Positions 24,373 through 32,308 of a DNA stretch of 64,000 nt are shown piece after piece (within the stretch, counting starts at the first letter, position 1; each line of letters opens with the position of its first letter). The notes below the pieces were generated by a model. That model ran no database searches and was not told where the DNA came from. It saw only the letters and a program-made list of their open reading frames with translations. Source of the stretch: Tumebacillus lacus (GTDB lineage: Bacteria; Bacillota; Bacilli; Tumebacillales; Tumebacillaceae); NCBI RefSeq assembly GCF_026410385.1, contig NZ_JAPMLT010000002.1:186001-250000 (forward strand). The letters are read 5' to 3'. A program made the translations under genes and the position numbers.

Positions 24373-24909
24373 CTACCGACTCCCTTCCCGATACTCGCGC
24401 GGGCTCCTCCCGACATGCTTCACAAACACCGTCGCAAAATGCCCGGCATTGCCATACCCGACCGCACCGGCCACCTCGGTCACGCTGGCGTCTGTCCTCA
24501 TGAGCAACTCCTTCGCCTTGTCAAGCCGCACGGTCAACAGCGCAACGGCCGGAGTTTGGCCCGTCACCCGTTTGAACACATGATGCAGATGATACGGCGA
24601 GACGTGCAACTCCTCCGCAATCCGTTGCAGCGTCAACGCCTCTGCAAAGCGCTCGCCGATCACCGTCCGCACCCGCTCAGCCAGTTCCTCATCCGGCCAC
24701 CGTGCCGCATCCGGGCGGCACCGCTTGCACGGCCGATAGTGTTCTGCCGCGTCCTCCCGCCGGAGAAAGACCCGCACATGTTCCGGTTTTGGCGTTCGCG
24801 ACTTGCACGACGGTCGGCAATAGATCCCCGTCGTCGCCACCGCATAATAAAACTGCCCGTCAAACGCCGCATTGCACTCCACAATCGCCCGCCACTGCTC
24901 CTCGCGCAC
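24373..24909 (-). CDS. adaA: AdaA methylphosphotriester methyltransferase/activator
   Basis: AdaA accepts methyl groups from DNA phosphotriesters onto a zinc-bound cysteine and then activates the adaptive-response operon. The N-terminal zinc site is GIYCRPSCKS and YRPCKRCRPD. The C-terminal AraC-type helices follow (TLQRIAEELHVSPYHLHHVFKRVTGQTP and VTEVAGAVGYGNAGHFATVF). An ATG exists at 24930, but GGAGGTGGGGCGC is placed for GTG 24909, which I choose (178 residues). It is the first gene of adaA-adaB; a TATACT just upstream may be its -10 box. Confidence 0.92.
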   Translation of the reverse strand: MREEQWRAIVECNAAFDGQFYYAVATTGIYCRPSCKSRTPKPEHVRVFLRREDAAEHYRPCKRCRPDAARWPDEELAERVRTVIGERFAEALTLQRIAEELHVSPYHLHHVFKRVTGQTPAVALLTVRLDKAKELLMRTDASVTEVAGAVGYGNAGHFATVFVKHVGRSPREYREGSR

Positions 24910-24999
24910 GCGCCCCACCTCCGATAGCATTCAGTATAGACGCTTTCCAGCGCAGGCGGTAGACGTTGCGAATGAGAAAGCAAGAATGCAAAGAAACAC

Positions 25000-25024
25000 C
25001 CTCCCCCGACAGCCGGGAGAGGGC
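25000..25024 (-). terminator. Terminator of the collagen-like gene
   Basis: On the minus strand CCCTCTCCCG and CGGGGGAGGG pair (one G-U) around GCTGT, then TGTTTCTTT follows. Confidence 0.7.
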
Positions 25025-25029
25025 GTCTG

Positions 25030-25494
25030 TCACACGCAATAAAACGCGTCGATCGTTCGGACATCGATGCCAAACGGGTAGTACCCGTAGAGCAGACCGG
25101 TCGCCGTTCTGCGGCGGACGCCGGTGAGGAAGATCCAGAATTGGTTGCCGTTGCGTTGCCAGATGTACGTCCAGCGGTTGATGCACTGACGCAGTGCTTG
25201 CGGCGCGACCGCGTATGTGCCCACGCCCGGTCCGCCCGGGACACCCAGCTTTTGCGCCTGCTGATAGGACGGGGTAAAGCTCGGCGGTCTGCCTACCCCG
25301 CCCGGAGCACCCGGCCCGCCCGGGAATCCGCCCGGCACTCCCGGGAATCCACCCGGCACTCCCGGGAACCCGCCCGGCACTCCCGGGAATCCGCCACCCG
25401 GCTGGAAGCGCATCTCCTCTTCCACATCCTGATGTACCGCCACCGGCACATACATCCAAACAAATTCATCATCCGCACGATATCGTTTTCCCAT
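25030..25494 (-). CDS. Collagen-like repeat protein with C-terminal aromatic domain
   Basis: The 154-residue protein has a charged N-terminus, then tandem GGFPGVP repeats and further G-P-rich sequence (about residues 33-75). Its C-terminal region runs CINRWTYIWQRNGNQFWIF to FGIDVRTIDAFYC. I recall the same pattern, C-x(4)-TYIW-x-x-NG-x-x-FW ... FGID-x-x-x-I-x-x-F-x-C, from Bacillales proteins of unknown function with proline-rich N-termini, some spore- or surface-associated; no function is established. There is no signal peptide. AAAGGGAG precedes the ATG. It is monocistronic. Confidence 0.75.
   Translation of the reverse strand: MGKRYRADDEFVWMYVPVAVHQDVEEEMRFQPGGGFPGVPGGFPGVPGGFPGVPGGFPGGPGAPGGVGRPPSFTPSYQQAQKLGVPGGPGVGTYAVAPQALRQCINRWTYIWQRNGNQFWIFLTGVRRRTATGLLYGYYPFGIDVRTIDAFYCV
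25320..25396. repeat. 21-base tandem repeat encoding GGFPGVP
   Basis: Units of the form CCCGGCACTCCCGGGAATCC repeat about three to four times in the collagen-like gene. High identity between units predicts length changes by slippage. Confidence 0.85.
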
Positions 25495-25586
25495 CCGACT
25501 CTCCCTTTCCTCTCATCTCACACTGCAACGTATGTCAAATGCCCGTAGGCTGCCACACAACCGGGCACAAATGGGCTTCCTCCAAT

Positions 25587-25615
25587 TTGCCAACTTTCGA
25601 CCGATGGTGTATTTT
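25587..25615 (+). promoter_or_regulatory. Candidate promoter of the Bce-type regulator genes
   Basis: TTGCCA (25587-25592), a 17-base spacer and TATTTT (25610-25615), 27 bases before the response regulator ATG. Moderate match only. Confidence 0.4.
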
Positions 25616-25641
25616 TACAGAAAGAATGGGAGGCTCGTCTC

Positions 25642-26343
25642 ATGTTTAAAATTCTCATCGTCGAAGATGATCCAAAGATCACCCAACTCCTGCAAACACA
25701 CCTTGAAAAATACGGCTATCAGGCGTTCATCACCACCGACTTCTCCGCGATCCTCGCACAGTTTGAATCGATCCGGCCCGACCTTGTGCTGCTCGATGTC
25801 AACCTGCCGATGTTCGACGGCTACTACTGGTGCCGCCAGATCCGCACCCGGTCGAGCTGCCCGATCCTGTTCCTCTCCGCACGCGAAGGCAAAATGGATC
25901 AGGTGCTCGCCCTCGAAAACGGCGCCGACGACTACATCACCAAACCGTTTCACTACGAAGTCGTCCTCGCCAAGATCGCCAGCCAACTGCGCCGGGCCTA
26001 CGGTTCCTACGCCGCTCCCGCACAGGAGCGCACCGTCAGCGCGACCGGGCTGACCCTGCACCCGGAGCGGCTCAAACTCAGCTACGGCGACCGAACCGTG
26101 GAGCTCGGAGCGAAAGAATCGATCCTTCTCCAAGCCCTGATGGAACGCCCAGACCGCGTCGTCTCCCGGGAAAAGCTGCTCGGCGACCTTTGGGACGACC
26201 AAGTCTACGTCGACGACAACACCCTCAACGTCTACGTCACCCGCGTCCGCAAAAAACTCCGCGACCTCGGCATCGACACCGCCATCGAAACGGTCCGCGG
26301 CACCGGCTACCTCCTGCGCGTCACCTGGGACGAGCCGTCGTAA
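25642..26343 (+). CDS. OmpR-family response regulator (BceR-like)
   Basis: The receiver domain shows the acidic pocket VEDD, the phospho-acceptor Asp52 in LLDVNLP and Lys in YITKPF. The winged-helix domain (about residues 135-230) contains LGAKESILLQALMERP and VDDNTLNVYVTRVRKKL. Together with the following intramembrane-sensing kinase and ABC transporter it forms a Bce-type antimicrobial peptide detoxification module. GGGAGG precedes the ATG. The target is probably the operator upstream of the ATPase gene. Confidence 0.92.
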   Translation: MFKILIVEDDPKITQLLQTHLEKYGYQAFITTDFSAILAQFESIRPDLVLLDVNLPMFDGYYWCRQIRTRSSCPILFLSAREGKMDQVLALENGADDYITKPFHYEVVLAKIASQLRRAYGSYAAPAQERTVSATGLTLHPERLKLSYGDRTVELGAKESILLQALMERPDRVVSREKLLGDLWDDQVYVDDNTLNVYVTRVRKKLRDLGIDTAIETVRGTGYLLRVTWDEPS

Positions 26344-26427
26344 AAAAACTGGCCCCTGCCGCCATGACCTGCCTTCAACACCGCGACCGGCCTGTCTTTC
26401 AATCTCTCATCCAAGGAGCATCTGCCC

Positions 26428-27420
26428 ATGAAACTCTTCTTCCTCGACCAACGCACGCTCTTTCTCCTCTATCCGCTCCAGGTCGCTGTCCTCATCCTGC
26501 TCTACTCCTTGGCCGTCCGCTTCGACCTCTGGATCGCGCTCTACGCCGTCTTGCTCAGCACCTGCCTGCTCGCTGTGCACCTGACGCACCGCTACTGGCG
26601 CATGGCCGCCTTCTACCGACGCCTGTCCGACCCGGACGCCTCCGCAGACGCTTCCTCCGAAGACATCGGCGACTCGCCGCTCGCCCTCTCGCTCGACGAC
26701 CTGCTGCGCGCCCGGCACCGACATGCCCAAGCTCAGATCCACGACTACGAGCGGCGCATCCGCGACCACGTCACCTTTATCAACCAATGGGTGCACCAGA
26801 TGAAAACGCCGCTCTCCGTCATCCAGCTCACCCTCGCAAGCGAGGACGAGCCGATCTTTCACTCCATCCGCGAAGAGACCGACCGCATCCGGCGCGGCCT
26901 CGACACCGTGCTCTACGCCTCCCGCCTCGACAGCTTCGCCCACGACTTTCACGTCGAGCCGGTCTCCCTGCACCGCGTCGTGCTCTCCGTCATCGCCGAG
27001 CACAAAGCCTATTTCATCTCGAACCGCGTCTTTCCCGAGATCGCCGTCGACGAGTCCCTCCGCGTCTACTCCGATGAAAAATGGCTCCACTTTCTCCTCG
27101 GCCAGCTCGTCACAAACGCCGTCCGCTACTCAGCCGGCACCGACTCCCGCGTCTCCTTCGCCACCCGCGTCCAAGGCCGCTCCGTCGTCCTCGACATCAC
27201 CGACCGGGGCATCGGCATCCCGCCGCAGGACATCAAGCGCGTGTTCGATCCCTATTTCACCGGCGAAAACGGCCGCGTCTTCACCGAGTCGACCGGCATG
27301 GGCCTCTACCTCGTCCGGCAGATCTGCCTCCGCCTCAACCACACCGTCGAGCTCCGGTCCGAGGTCGGCGTCGGCACCACCGTCTCCCTGCACTTTCCCT
27401 CGCACCTTACACCCGCGTAA
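26428..27420 (+). CDS. Intramembrane-sensing histidine kinase (BceS-like)
   Basis: The 330-residue kinase has only two N-terminal membrane helices (about residues 10-52) with almost no outside loop, the hallmark of kinases that sense through their ABC transporter. The dimerization helix carries FINQWVHQMKTPLSVI with the phospho-accepting His123. ATP-binding boxes follow: LGQLVTNAVRYS, DRGIGIPPQDIKRVFDPYF and STGMGLYLVRQI. AAGGAG lies before the ATG. It is 84 bases downstream of the response regulator. Confidence 0.92.
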   Translation: MKLFFLDQRTLFLLYPLQVAVLILLYSLAVRFDLWIALYAVLLSTCLLAVHLTHRYWRMAAFYRRLSDPDASADASSEDIGDSPLALSLDDLLRARHRHAQAQIHDYERRIRDHVTFINQWVHQMKTPLSVIQLTLASEDEPIFHSIREETDRIRRGLDTVLYASRLDSFAHDFHVEPVSLHRVVLSVIAEHKAYFISNRVFPEIAVDESLRVYSDEKWLHFLLGQLVTNAVRYSAGTDSRVSFATRVQGRSVVLDITDRGIGIPPQDIKRVFDPYFTGENGRVFTESTGMGLYLVRQICLRLNHTVELRSEVGVGTTVSLHFPSHLTPA

Positions 27421-27435
27421 GGTTCCTGCAAGGTA
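27404..27435. promoter_or_regulatory. Candidate response-regulator operator upstream of the ABC genes
   Basis: ACCTTAC-N6-GTAAGGT is a perfect seven-base inverted repeat (27404-27423) overlapping the kinase stop codon. A second AAGGTAA half-site lies one helical turn (11 bases) farther on. The position, before the ABC genes and their likely start near 27476-27490 (TACAGT box), fits BceR-type control. Confidence 0.45.
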
Positions 27436-27501
27436 AATCGATAGCTCCCTCACCGCCCTCGCGGTTACAGTAGGGGTATCACCGAAAGGAGACGAGATCT
27501 C

Positions 27502-28272
27502 ATGGATATGTTGCAAGTCAAACACCTCACCAAAATCTACGACGGAAAAGTCGCATACCGCGCTTTGTCCGATCTTACTTTCACCGTGCAAAAAGGCGAG
27601 TTCGTCGGCATCATGGGCCCGTCCGGCAGCGGCAAGACCACCTTGCTCAACCTGCTCTCCACCATCGACACCCCGACTTCCGGCGAGGTGCTGCTCAACG
27701 GCCAAAACCCGCACACCCTGCGCAAAAATCAACTGGCCGTCTTTCGCCGCCGACAGCTCGGCTTCATCTTCCAAGACTTCAACTTGCTCGACACCCTCAC
27801 GCTGGCGGAGAACATCGTCCTCCCGCTCACCCTCGACCGCAAAAGCCTGCGCGAGATGGAGAGCCGCCTGAATGAAATCGCCGCCAAGCTCGGTATCGTC
27901 GACATCCTGAACAAACGCACCTACGAGGTGTCCGGCGGCCAACGCCAACGCGCCGCCATCGCCCGCGCCGTCATCCACGAGCCGTCGCTGTTGCTCGCCG
28001 ACGAACCGACCGGCGCGCTCGACTCCAAATCGTCCAAGAGCGTCATGGAAGCGATGGAGAACCTCAACCAGACCATCGGCACCACGACTCTGCTCGTCAC
28101 CCACGACGCACAGGCGGCCTCCTACTGCCACCGCGTGCTGTTTCTCAAAGACGGCCAACTGATCAACGAGATCCACCGGGGAGCCAGCCGTCAGACCTTT
28201 TTCCAAGAGATCCTCAACATGCTGTCGTTTTTAGGAGGGGACGCCCATGAGCTTTCTGCAGTTCGCCTCTAA
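27502..28272 (+). CDS. Bce-type ABC transporter ATP-binding protein
   Basis: The 256-residue ATPase has Walker A GPSGSGKTTLLN, Q-loop FIFQDFNLLD, signature VSGGQRQR, Walker B LLLADEPTGALD and the switch LLVTHD. It powers the BceB-like permease in removing or releasing cell-wall-targeting peptides from the membrane. AAAGGAGACG precedes the ATG. Its last 26 bases overlap the permease gene, so the two are translated together. Confidence 0.93.
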   Translation: MDMLQVKHLTKIYDGKVAYRALSDLTFTVQKGEFVGIMGPSGSGKTTLLNLLSTIDTPTSGEVLLNGQNPHTLRKNQLAVFRRRQLGFIFQDFNLLDTLTLAENIVLPLTLDRKSLREMESRLNEIAAKLGIVDILNKRTYEVSGGQRQRAAIARAVIHEPSLLLADEPTGALDSKSSKSVMEAMENLNQTIGTTTLLVTHDAQAASYCHRVLFLKDGQLINEIHRGASRQTFFQEILNMLSFLGGDAHELSAVRL

Positions 28273-30157
28273 CAACGTCCGCCGCAACGCCCGTGCCTAC
28301 GCCGCCTATACCCTGAGCAGCGCATTTGCCGTGATGATCTTCTTCATGTACGCCATGTTCTACTTCCACCCGGGGCTTGAAGGCTCCGACCTCGGCGAGA
28401 TGGCGCGGCTCGGGATGAAAGCGGCCGAGTACGTGATCTTCGTCGTCTCGTTCCTGTTTGTGCTCTACTCGATCTCCTCCTTTCTGAAAATCAGGCAAAA
28501 GGAGTTCGGCATCCTTACCATCCTCGGAGCGGAAGCCCGGCAGATCAACGGCATGCTGCTTTTGGAAAACCTGATGATCGGCCTGACCGCCATTTTGCTT
28601 GGCATCGGCAGCGGTCTCGTGCTCTCCAAACTGTTTCTGCTGCTCGGCTCCCGCATCATCGAGATCGACAACATGCCGTTCTATTGGCCGTGGCGCGCCG
28701 CAGGACTCACCCTCGCCGCGTTCGGCTCCCTGTTCCTCGTCATCTCGCTGCTCGCCGTCGCTCTCGTGCGCAGGTCCAAACTGCTCGACCTGCTCCAAGG
28801 CTCCAACAAACCCAAACCGGAGCCGACCGCATCCTGGCTCCTCTCTCTGCTCGGCCTGTCCACCTTCGGCGGCGCGTACTACATGATGAAACAGGAGCTC
28901 GACAACACATCGGTCCTGATCATCCTCGTGCTCGGCTTGGTCGGCACCTACCTGCTCTACTCGCAACTCAGCGTCTTTTTCATCCGCCTGTTGCGCAAAA
29001 GCCGTCCCTTCCTCTGGCAGGGCACGCGCCTGCTCTGGGTGTCGGAGATGGGCTATAAAATGAAAGACAACGCCCGCATGTTCTTCCTCGTCACGATGGT
29101 CACCGCGATGGCCTGCTCCTCGGCCGGCATCGTGCTCGCCTTGAAAAAACAAAACGAGCTGATCTACACCGACACGCGCTTCGCCATGACCCTCGCGCCG
29201 CTGGGTCCTTCCGCCAGCGACTGGACATCAGATATGGCACACGTCGACCGCACCTTGCAAGAAGAGGGAGTCGACTTCCAAAAAGTCAGCGTCACCGGCG
29301 TGATGAGCCCGTTGAAAGGGCTGACCAACACGCACATCGAGATCCTGCCCGCCTCCGATTATCTCGCCGTCGCCAAACTCCTCGGTCTGGAACCGCTGCA
29401 TGCGCTCCAACCGGGTCAGGCGGCCGTGATCCCGGCCGCCCGCGACGAAGAGCGCACCTTGCCGGACACCCTGACAGCAGAAGTGGGCGGCCCGGCCTTT
29501 ACCGTCGCCCAGCGGATCGCCGACCCGTTGCAGTCGCACCCGATGCTGATCGTAACCGACGCGGACTTCCAAGCCCTGACGACGCTCATCACCGCCCAGA
29601 GTCCGACCGTCTACTACCACGTCCCGGCATGGGAGACAGGTGTCGTCCCGACAGTCGACAGCCAAGAAGCCCGCCTCGGCCGCCAACTCGTCAACTGGAA
29701 CCGCACCGCGCTGAACAACGGCGAGACCCACAGCCTACTGATGTCGAGAGGCGACGCGTACATCAGCATCAAACAGGCGACCAACATCCTGTTCTTCGTC
29801 GGTCTGTTCATCGCCGCCATCTTCTCCCTGTCCACGGCGAGCTTCCTGTACTTCCGCCTGTACACCGACCTGCAGCAGGATCAGGTCTCCTACCGTGCGC
29901 TCTCCAAGATCGGCGTCTCCGTCCGCGAGATGCAGACCGCGTCCACCGTGCAGATCGCCGCCCTGTTCTTCCTGCCGGTTCTGGTCGCCGCGCTGGAGAC
30001 GCTCATCAGCCTTGGCGCGATGAACTTCCAGCTCTCCCTTGGCGACACCCGCCTCCCGTCGCTGATCGCCATCGGCGCGTTCCTCGGGATGCAGGCGATC
30101 TACTTCCTGCTCGTCCGCTCCCGCTACCTGGCGAAATTGAAACAAGTCATGGTCTGA
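28247..30157 (+). CDS. Bce-type ABC permease (FtsX-like, large outer domain)
   Basis: The 636-residue permease fits the BceB family: about ten membrane helices, with a large extracellular domain of roughly 200 residues (about 310-520) between helices 7 and 8. The first membrane block contains IRQKEFGILTILGAEARQI and the last one YFRLYTDLQQDQVSYRALSKIGVS. The outer domain gives peptide specificity and signals to the kinase. AGGAGGGGACG precedes ATG 28247 inside the ATPase gene. Lying between two antibiotic-type clusters, it may give self-protection or competitor defence; the sequence does not decide. Confidence 0.92.
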   Translation: MSFLQFASNNVRRNARAYAAYTLSSAFAVMIFFMYAMFYFHPGLEGSDLGEMARLGMKAAEYVIFVVSFLFVLYSISSFLKIRQKEFGILTILGAEARQINGMLLLENLMIGLTAILLGIGSGLVLSKLFLLLGSRIIEIDNMPFYWPWRAAGLTLAAFGSLFLVISLLAVALVRRSKLLDLLQGSNKPKPEPTASWLLSLLGLSTFGGAYYMMKQELDNTSVLIILVLGLVGTYLLYSQLSVFFIRLLRKSRPFLWQGTRLLWVSEMGYKMKDNARMFFLVTMVTAMACSSAGIVLALKKQNELIYTDTRFAMTLAPLGPSASDWTSDMAHVDRTLQEEGVDFQKVSVTGVMSPLKGLTNTHIEILPASDYLAVAKLLGLEPLHALQPGQAAVIPAARDEERTLPDTLTAEVGGPAFTVAQRIADPLQSHPMLIVTDADFQALTTLITAQSPTVYYHVPAWETGVVPTVDSQEARLGRQLVNWNRTALNNGETHSLLMSRGDAYISIKQATNILFFVGLFIAAIFSLSTASFLYFRLYTDLQQDQVSYRALSKIGVSVREMQTASTVQIAALFFLPVLVAALETLISLGAMNFQLSLGDTRLPSLIAIGAFLGMQAIYFLLVRSRYLAKLKQVMV

Positions 30158-30170
30158 CACGCAAGCACAC

Positions 30171-30209
30171 AAAAAGGAACCCTCCCATTTCGTGAGAGGG
30201 TTCCTTTTC
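30171..30209. terminator. Bidirectional terminator
   Basis: AAAAGGAACCCTC and GAGGGTTCCTTTT form a stem between the converging permease and old-yellow-enzyme genes. Confidence 0.9.
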
Positions 30210-30224
30210 ATGTCCCGTATCCGC

Positions 30225-31277
30225 TTAGACCAACTGCCCCAGCATCGTCTTCGCATCATACGGCACCAGCTCTTCGCCCGACTTCACCCGGTGCAGATAG
30301 TCCGGGTTGGCGATCAGCGGACGGCCGATCGCCGCCACGTCGATCCAGCCTGCCTGCAACGCTTGCTCCGCCGTCTCCGGGGTCAGATCGCCGACGCCGA
30401 TGATCGCGTCCTTCCAGTATTTCCGCATCAACTGATGCATCATCTGCCCGTCTACGATCTGCTGCGTGAAGTTCATCGTCGACGGGTGGATGATCTTGGC
30501 CCCGGCCGAGCGCAGCGCATCTGCAAATGTGGACAGTGCCGCCTCCGGGTCGTCCCACATATACGTCGGATGGTCGATCTTCAACGCCGAGAAGCGGATC
30601 GCCGTCCGATCATCGCCCCACACGTCGAGCACCGCGCCCAGCACGTCTTTCATAAACGTCAGCCGCTGCTTCAGATCGCCGCCGTACTGGTCATCGCGGG
30701 TGTTCGACACATCGGAGTTGAACTGGTCGATCAGATACCCGTGCGCCCCGTGGATCTCCACCCCGTCAAATCCGGCCTCCTTCGCCAGTTTTGCCGTGTG
30801 GGCAAATTGACCGATCACCTCGCGGATGTCGCTCAAGCTCATCGCAGCCGGCATGTCGTACGGCTTGCCAAAGCGCGACACCTTGCCCTCCGCCCGGATC
30901 GCCGACGGCGCGAGCGGAGCCCCGCCCGTGATCTCGTGGTGTGTCACGCGGCCCACATGCCAGATCTGCGCGATGATCGTGCCGCCTTCCGCATGCACCG
31001 CCTCCGTCACCTCACGCCACGCCTTGGCCTGCTCCGCATGGATCAGCAGCGGCACGCCGGGATTGCCTTTGCCGCGCGGATCGACGATGATCCCCTCCGT
31101 GATGATCAGCCCGATGCCGTCGGCCGCCCGTCTGCGGTAGTAATCGGTCACCGCCGGCGAGATCACCCCCGTCTTGTCATCCGCAAAACAACGCGTCATC
31201 GGAGCCATCGCCGTGCGCGACTGCAACTGCCACGCCCCGATCTTTGCCGCTTCCATCAACTTCGTGTACTCCGCCAT
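30225..31277 (-). CDS. Old yellow enzyme family ene-reductase
   Basis: This FMN/NAD(P)H oxidoreductase has 350 residues. The TIM barrel shows RTAMAPMTRCFAD, IITEGIIVDPRGKG, AQIWHVGRVTHHE, GFDGVEIHGAHGYLIDQF with the substrate-binding His pair region, NTRDDQYGGDLKQRL and AAIGRPLIANPDY. It reduces activated C=C bonds, for example in enones. AGGGAGGAATGG precedes ATG 31277. It starts 32 bases after the thioesterase stop, so the two probably share a transcript. Confidence 0.92.
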   Translation of the reverse strand: MAEYTKLMEAAKIGAWQLQSRTAMAPMTRCFADDKTGVISPAVTDYYRRRAADGIGLIITEGIIVDPRGKGNPGVPLLIHAEQAKAWREVTEAVHAEGGTIIAQIWHVGRVTHHEITGGAPLAPSAIRAEGKVSRFGKPYDMPAAMSLSDIREVIGQFAHTAKLAKEAGFDGVEIHGAHGYLIDQFNSDVSNTRDDQYGGDLKQRLTFMKDVLGAVLDVWGDDRTAIRFSALKIDHPTYMWDDPEAALSTFADALRSAGAKIIHPSTMNFTQQIVDGQMMHQLMRKYWKDAIIGVGDLTPETAEQALQAGWIDVAAIGRPLIANPDYLHRVKSGEELVPYDAKTMLGQLV

Positions 31278-31309
31278 CTCTCCATTCCTCCCTCTCTCTG
31301 TTGAAAAAA

Positions 31310-31732
31310 CTACGCCCGCAATTCCGGCGCACCCTCCGGTGCTTCACCGTGCTTCATCAGCTCCGCTCGGATCTCCTCCGTCATCGGCGCCGCCTTCTGC
31401 GTGCCAAAATCAAACCCGAGCATCGTCGCCCGCCCGCGAGCCACCCAGTTGCCCGCCTCATCCCGCATCGCCTGCTCCACTTCAAACGAAGACGAGCCGA
31501 GGCGCGAGATCCACGTATAGACGGTCAGCGACTCCGCGTACATCACCTGCTTGAGAAAATCACAGCGGGTCGACGCGAGGATCAGATTCCAGTTTTGCAC
31601 ATCGAGCGACGGATTGAAGATCCGAAACAGATCCTTGCGCCCCTCTTCGAAATAAGTCAAATACACCGCATTGTTGACGTGCCCCAGCCCGTCGCAATCG
31701 TTAAACCGCACCGTTACCTGATGTGTAAGCAT
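31310..31732 (-). CDS. Hotdog-fold acyl-CoA thioesterase (4HBT/FadM-like)
   Basis: The protein (140 residues from ATG 31732) has the 4-hydroxybenzoyl-CoA thioesterase signature RFNDCDGLGHVNNAVYLTYFEEGR near the N-terminus, with the catalytic aspartate region, and ASTRCDFLKQV in the central strand. It should hydrolyse acyl-CoA esters. The frame is open upstream to 32305, but that part is antisense to the MaoC-like gene; AAGGAG sits nine bases before ATG 31732, which defines the start. It is divergent from the MaoC-like gene and probably cotranscribed with the old-yellow-enzyme. Confidence 0.88.
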   Translation of the reverse strand: MLTHQVTVRFNDCDGLGHVNNAVYLTYFEEGRKDLFRIFNPSLDVQNWNLILASTRCDFLKQVMYAESLTVYTWISRLGSSSFEVEQAMRDEAGNWVARGRATMLGFDFGTQKAAPMTEEIRAELMKHGEAPEGAPELRA

Positions 31733-31815
31733 ATAAGTAACTCCTTCATTGACGTATGTACGTTCTTCTGCCTTTAAGTGTAGCACAAAACGCCACGGAG
31801 AAAGAATGCATGCTA

Positions 31816-31847
31816 TACTAAAGAAAATCCCACCGAACGGTCGGTAG
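31816..31847 (+). promoter_or_regulatory. Extended -10 promoter with ACCGA-N4-TCGGT operator
   Basis: TGC-TATACT gives an extended -10 box (TATACT 31816-31821). Twelve bases later ACCGAACGGTCGGT (31834-31847) forms a five-base inverted repeat around four bases. The same 14-base pattern occurs upstream of the acetoacetyl-CoA synthetase gene at 63252-63265. Confidence 0.6.
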
Positions 31848-31864
31848 AAAAAGGAGCTTCCCTC

Positions 31865-32248
31865 ATGACCCCACCTCTTCGCCCAGGCGACGTCTACAGC
31901 ATCTCCCGCACCTACACCACCGACGACATCCTCGCCTTTGCCGAGCTCACCGGTGACAAAGGCCGTCACCACATGGAGCCGGACGAGCACGGTCGCCTGA
32001 TGGTCCACGGCCTGATGACCGCCAGCATCGGCTCCAAACTGGCGGGCGACATCCACTTCATCGGTCGCGAACTGCACAACGAGTATCTGCGTCCCGTCTT
32101 CAGCGGCGACACGATCACCTGCGAGGTCACCGTAGAACTCGTCGAGCAAAAAGACGGCTACCGCAAAGTCGCCTTGAGATCGATCTACCGCAACCAGCAC
32201 GGCAAAGAAGTCATCGTCGGCACCACCAGCGGCGTCGTCCGCGACTGA
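31865..32248 (+). CDS. MaoC-like hotdog dehydratase/hydratase
   Basis: The 127-residue single-hotdog protein starts with PLRPGDVYSISRTYTTDDILAFAELTGDKG and has RLMVHGLMTASIGSKLAG, the MaoC/R-hydratase core. The usual D-x-N-x-x-H catalytic segment reads GDKGRHHMEP, so the aspartate and a histidine are present but the asparagine is not. It probably acts on enoyl- or hydroxyacyl-CoA. AAAAGGAG precedes the ATG. It is monocistronic, behind the candidate operator and before a terminator. Confidence 0.8.
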   Translation: MTPPLRPGDVYSISRTYTTDDILAFAELTGDKGRHHMEPDEHGRLMVHGLMTASIGSKLAGDIHFIGRELHNEYLRPVFSGDTITCEVTVELVEQKDGYRKVALRSIYRNQHGKEVIVGTTSGVVRD

Positions 32249-32256
32249 ATCACCAC

Positions 32257-32298
32257 AAAAAGGACTTGGGCACCTACTCGCGCCCAAGTCCTTTTTTT
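32257..32298. terminator. Bidirectional terminator
   Basis: AAAAAGGACTTGGGC and GCCCAAGTCCTTTTTTT form a long perfect stem between the converging MaoC-like and MFS genes. Confidence 0.92.
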
Positions 32299-32308
32299 CT
32301 GCCAACCA

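Noticed and set aside
25320-25396. Regular short repeats considered as a CRISPR array
   Set aside because: Units are directly tandem without spacers and encode GGFPGVP in frame.
31733-32305. N-terminal extension of the thioesterase frame up to 32305
   Set aside because: It is antisense to the MaoC-like gene, and a good ribosome site defines ATG 31732.
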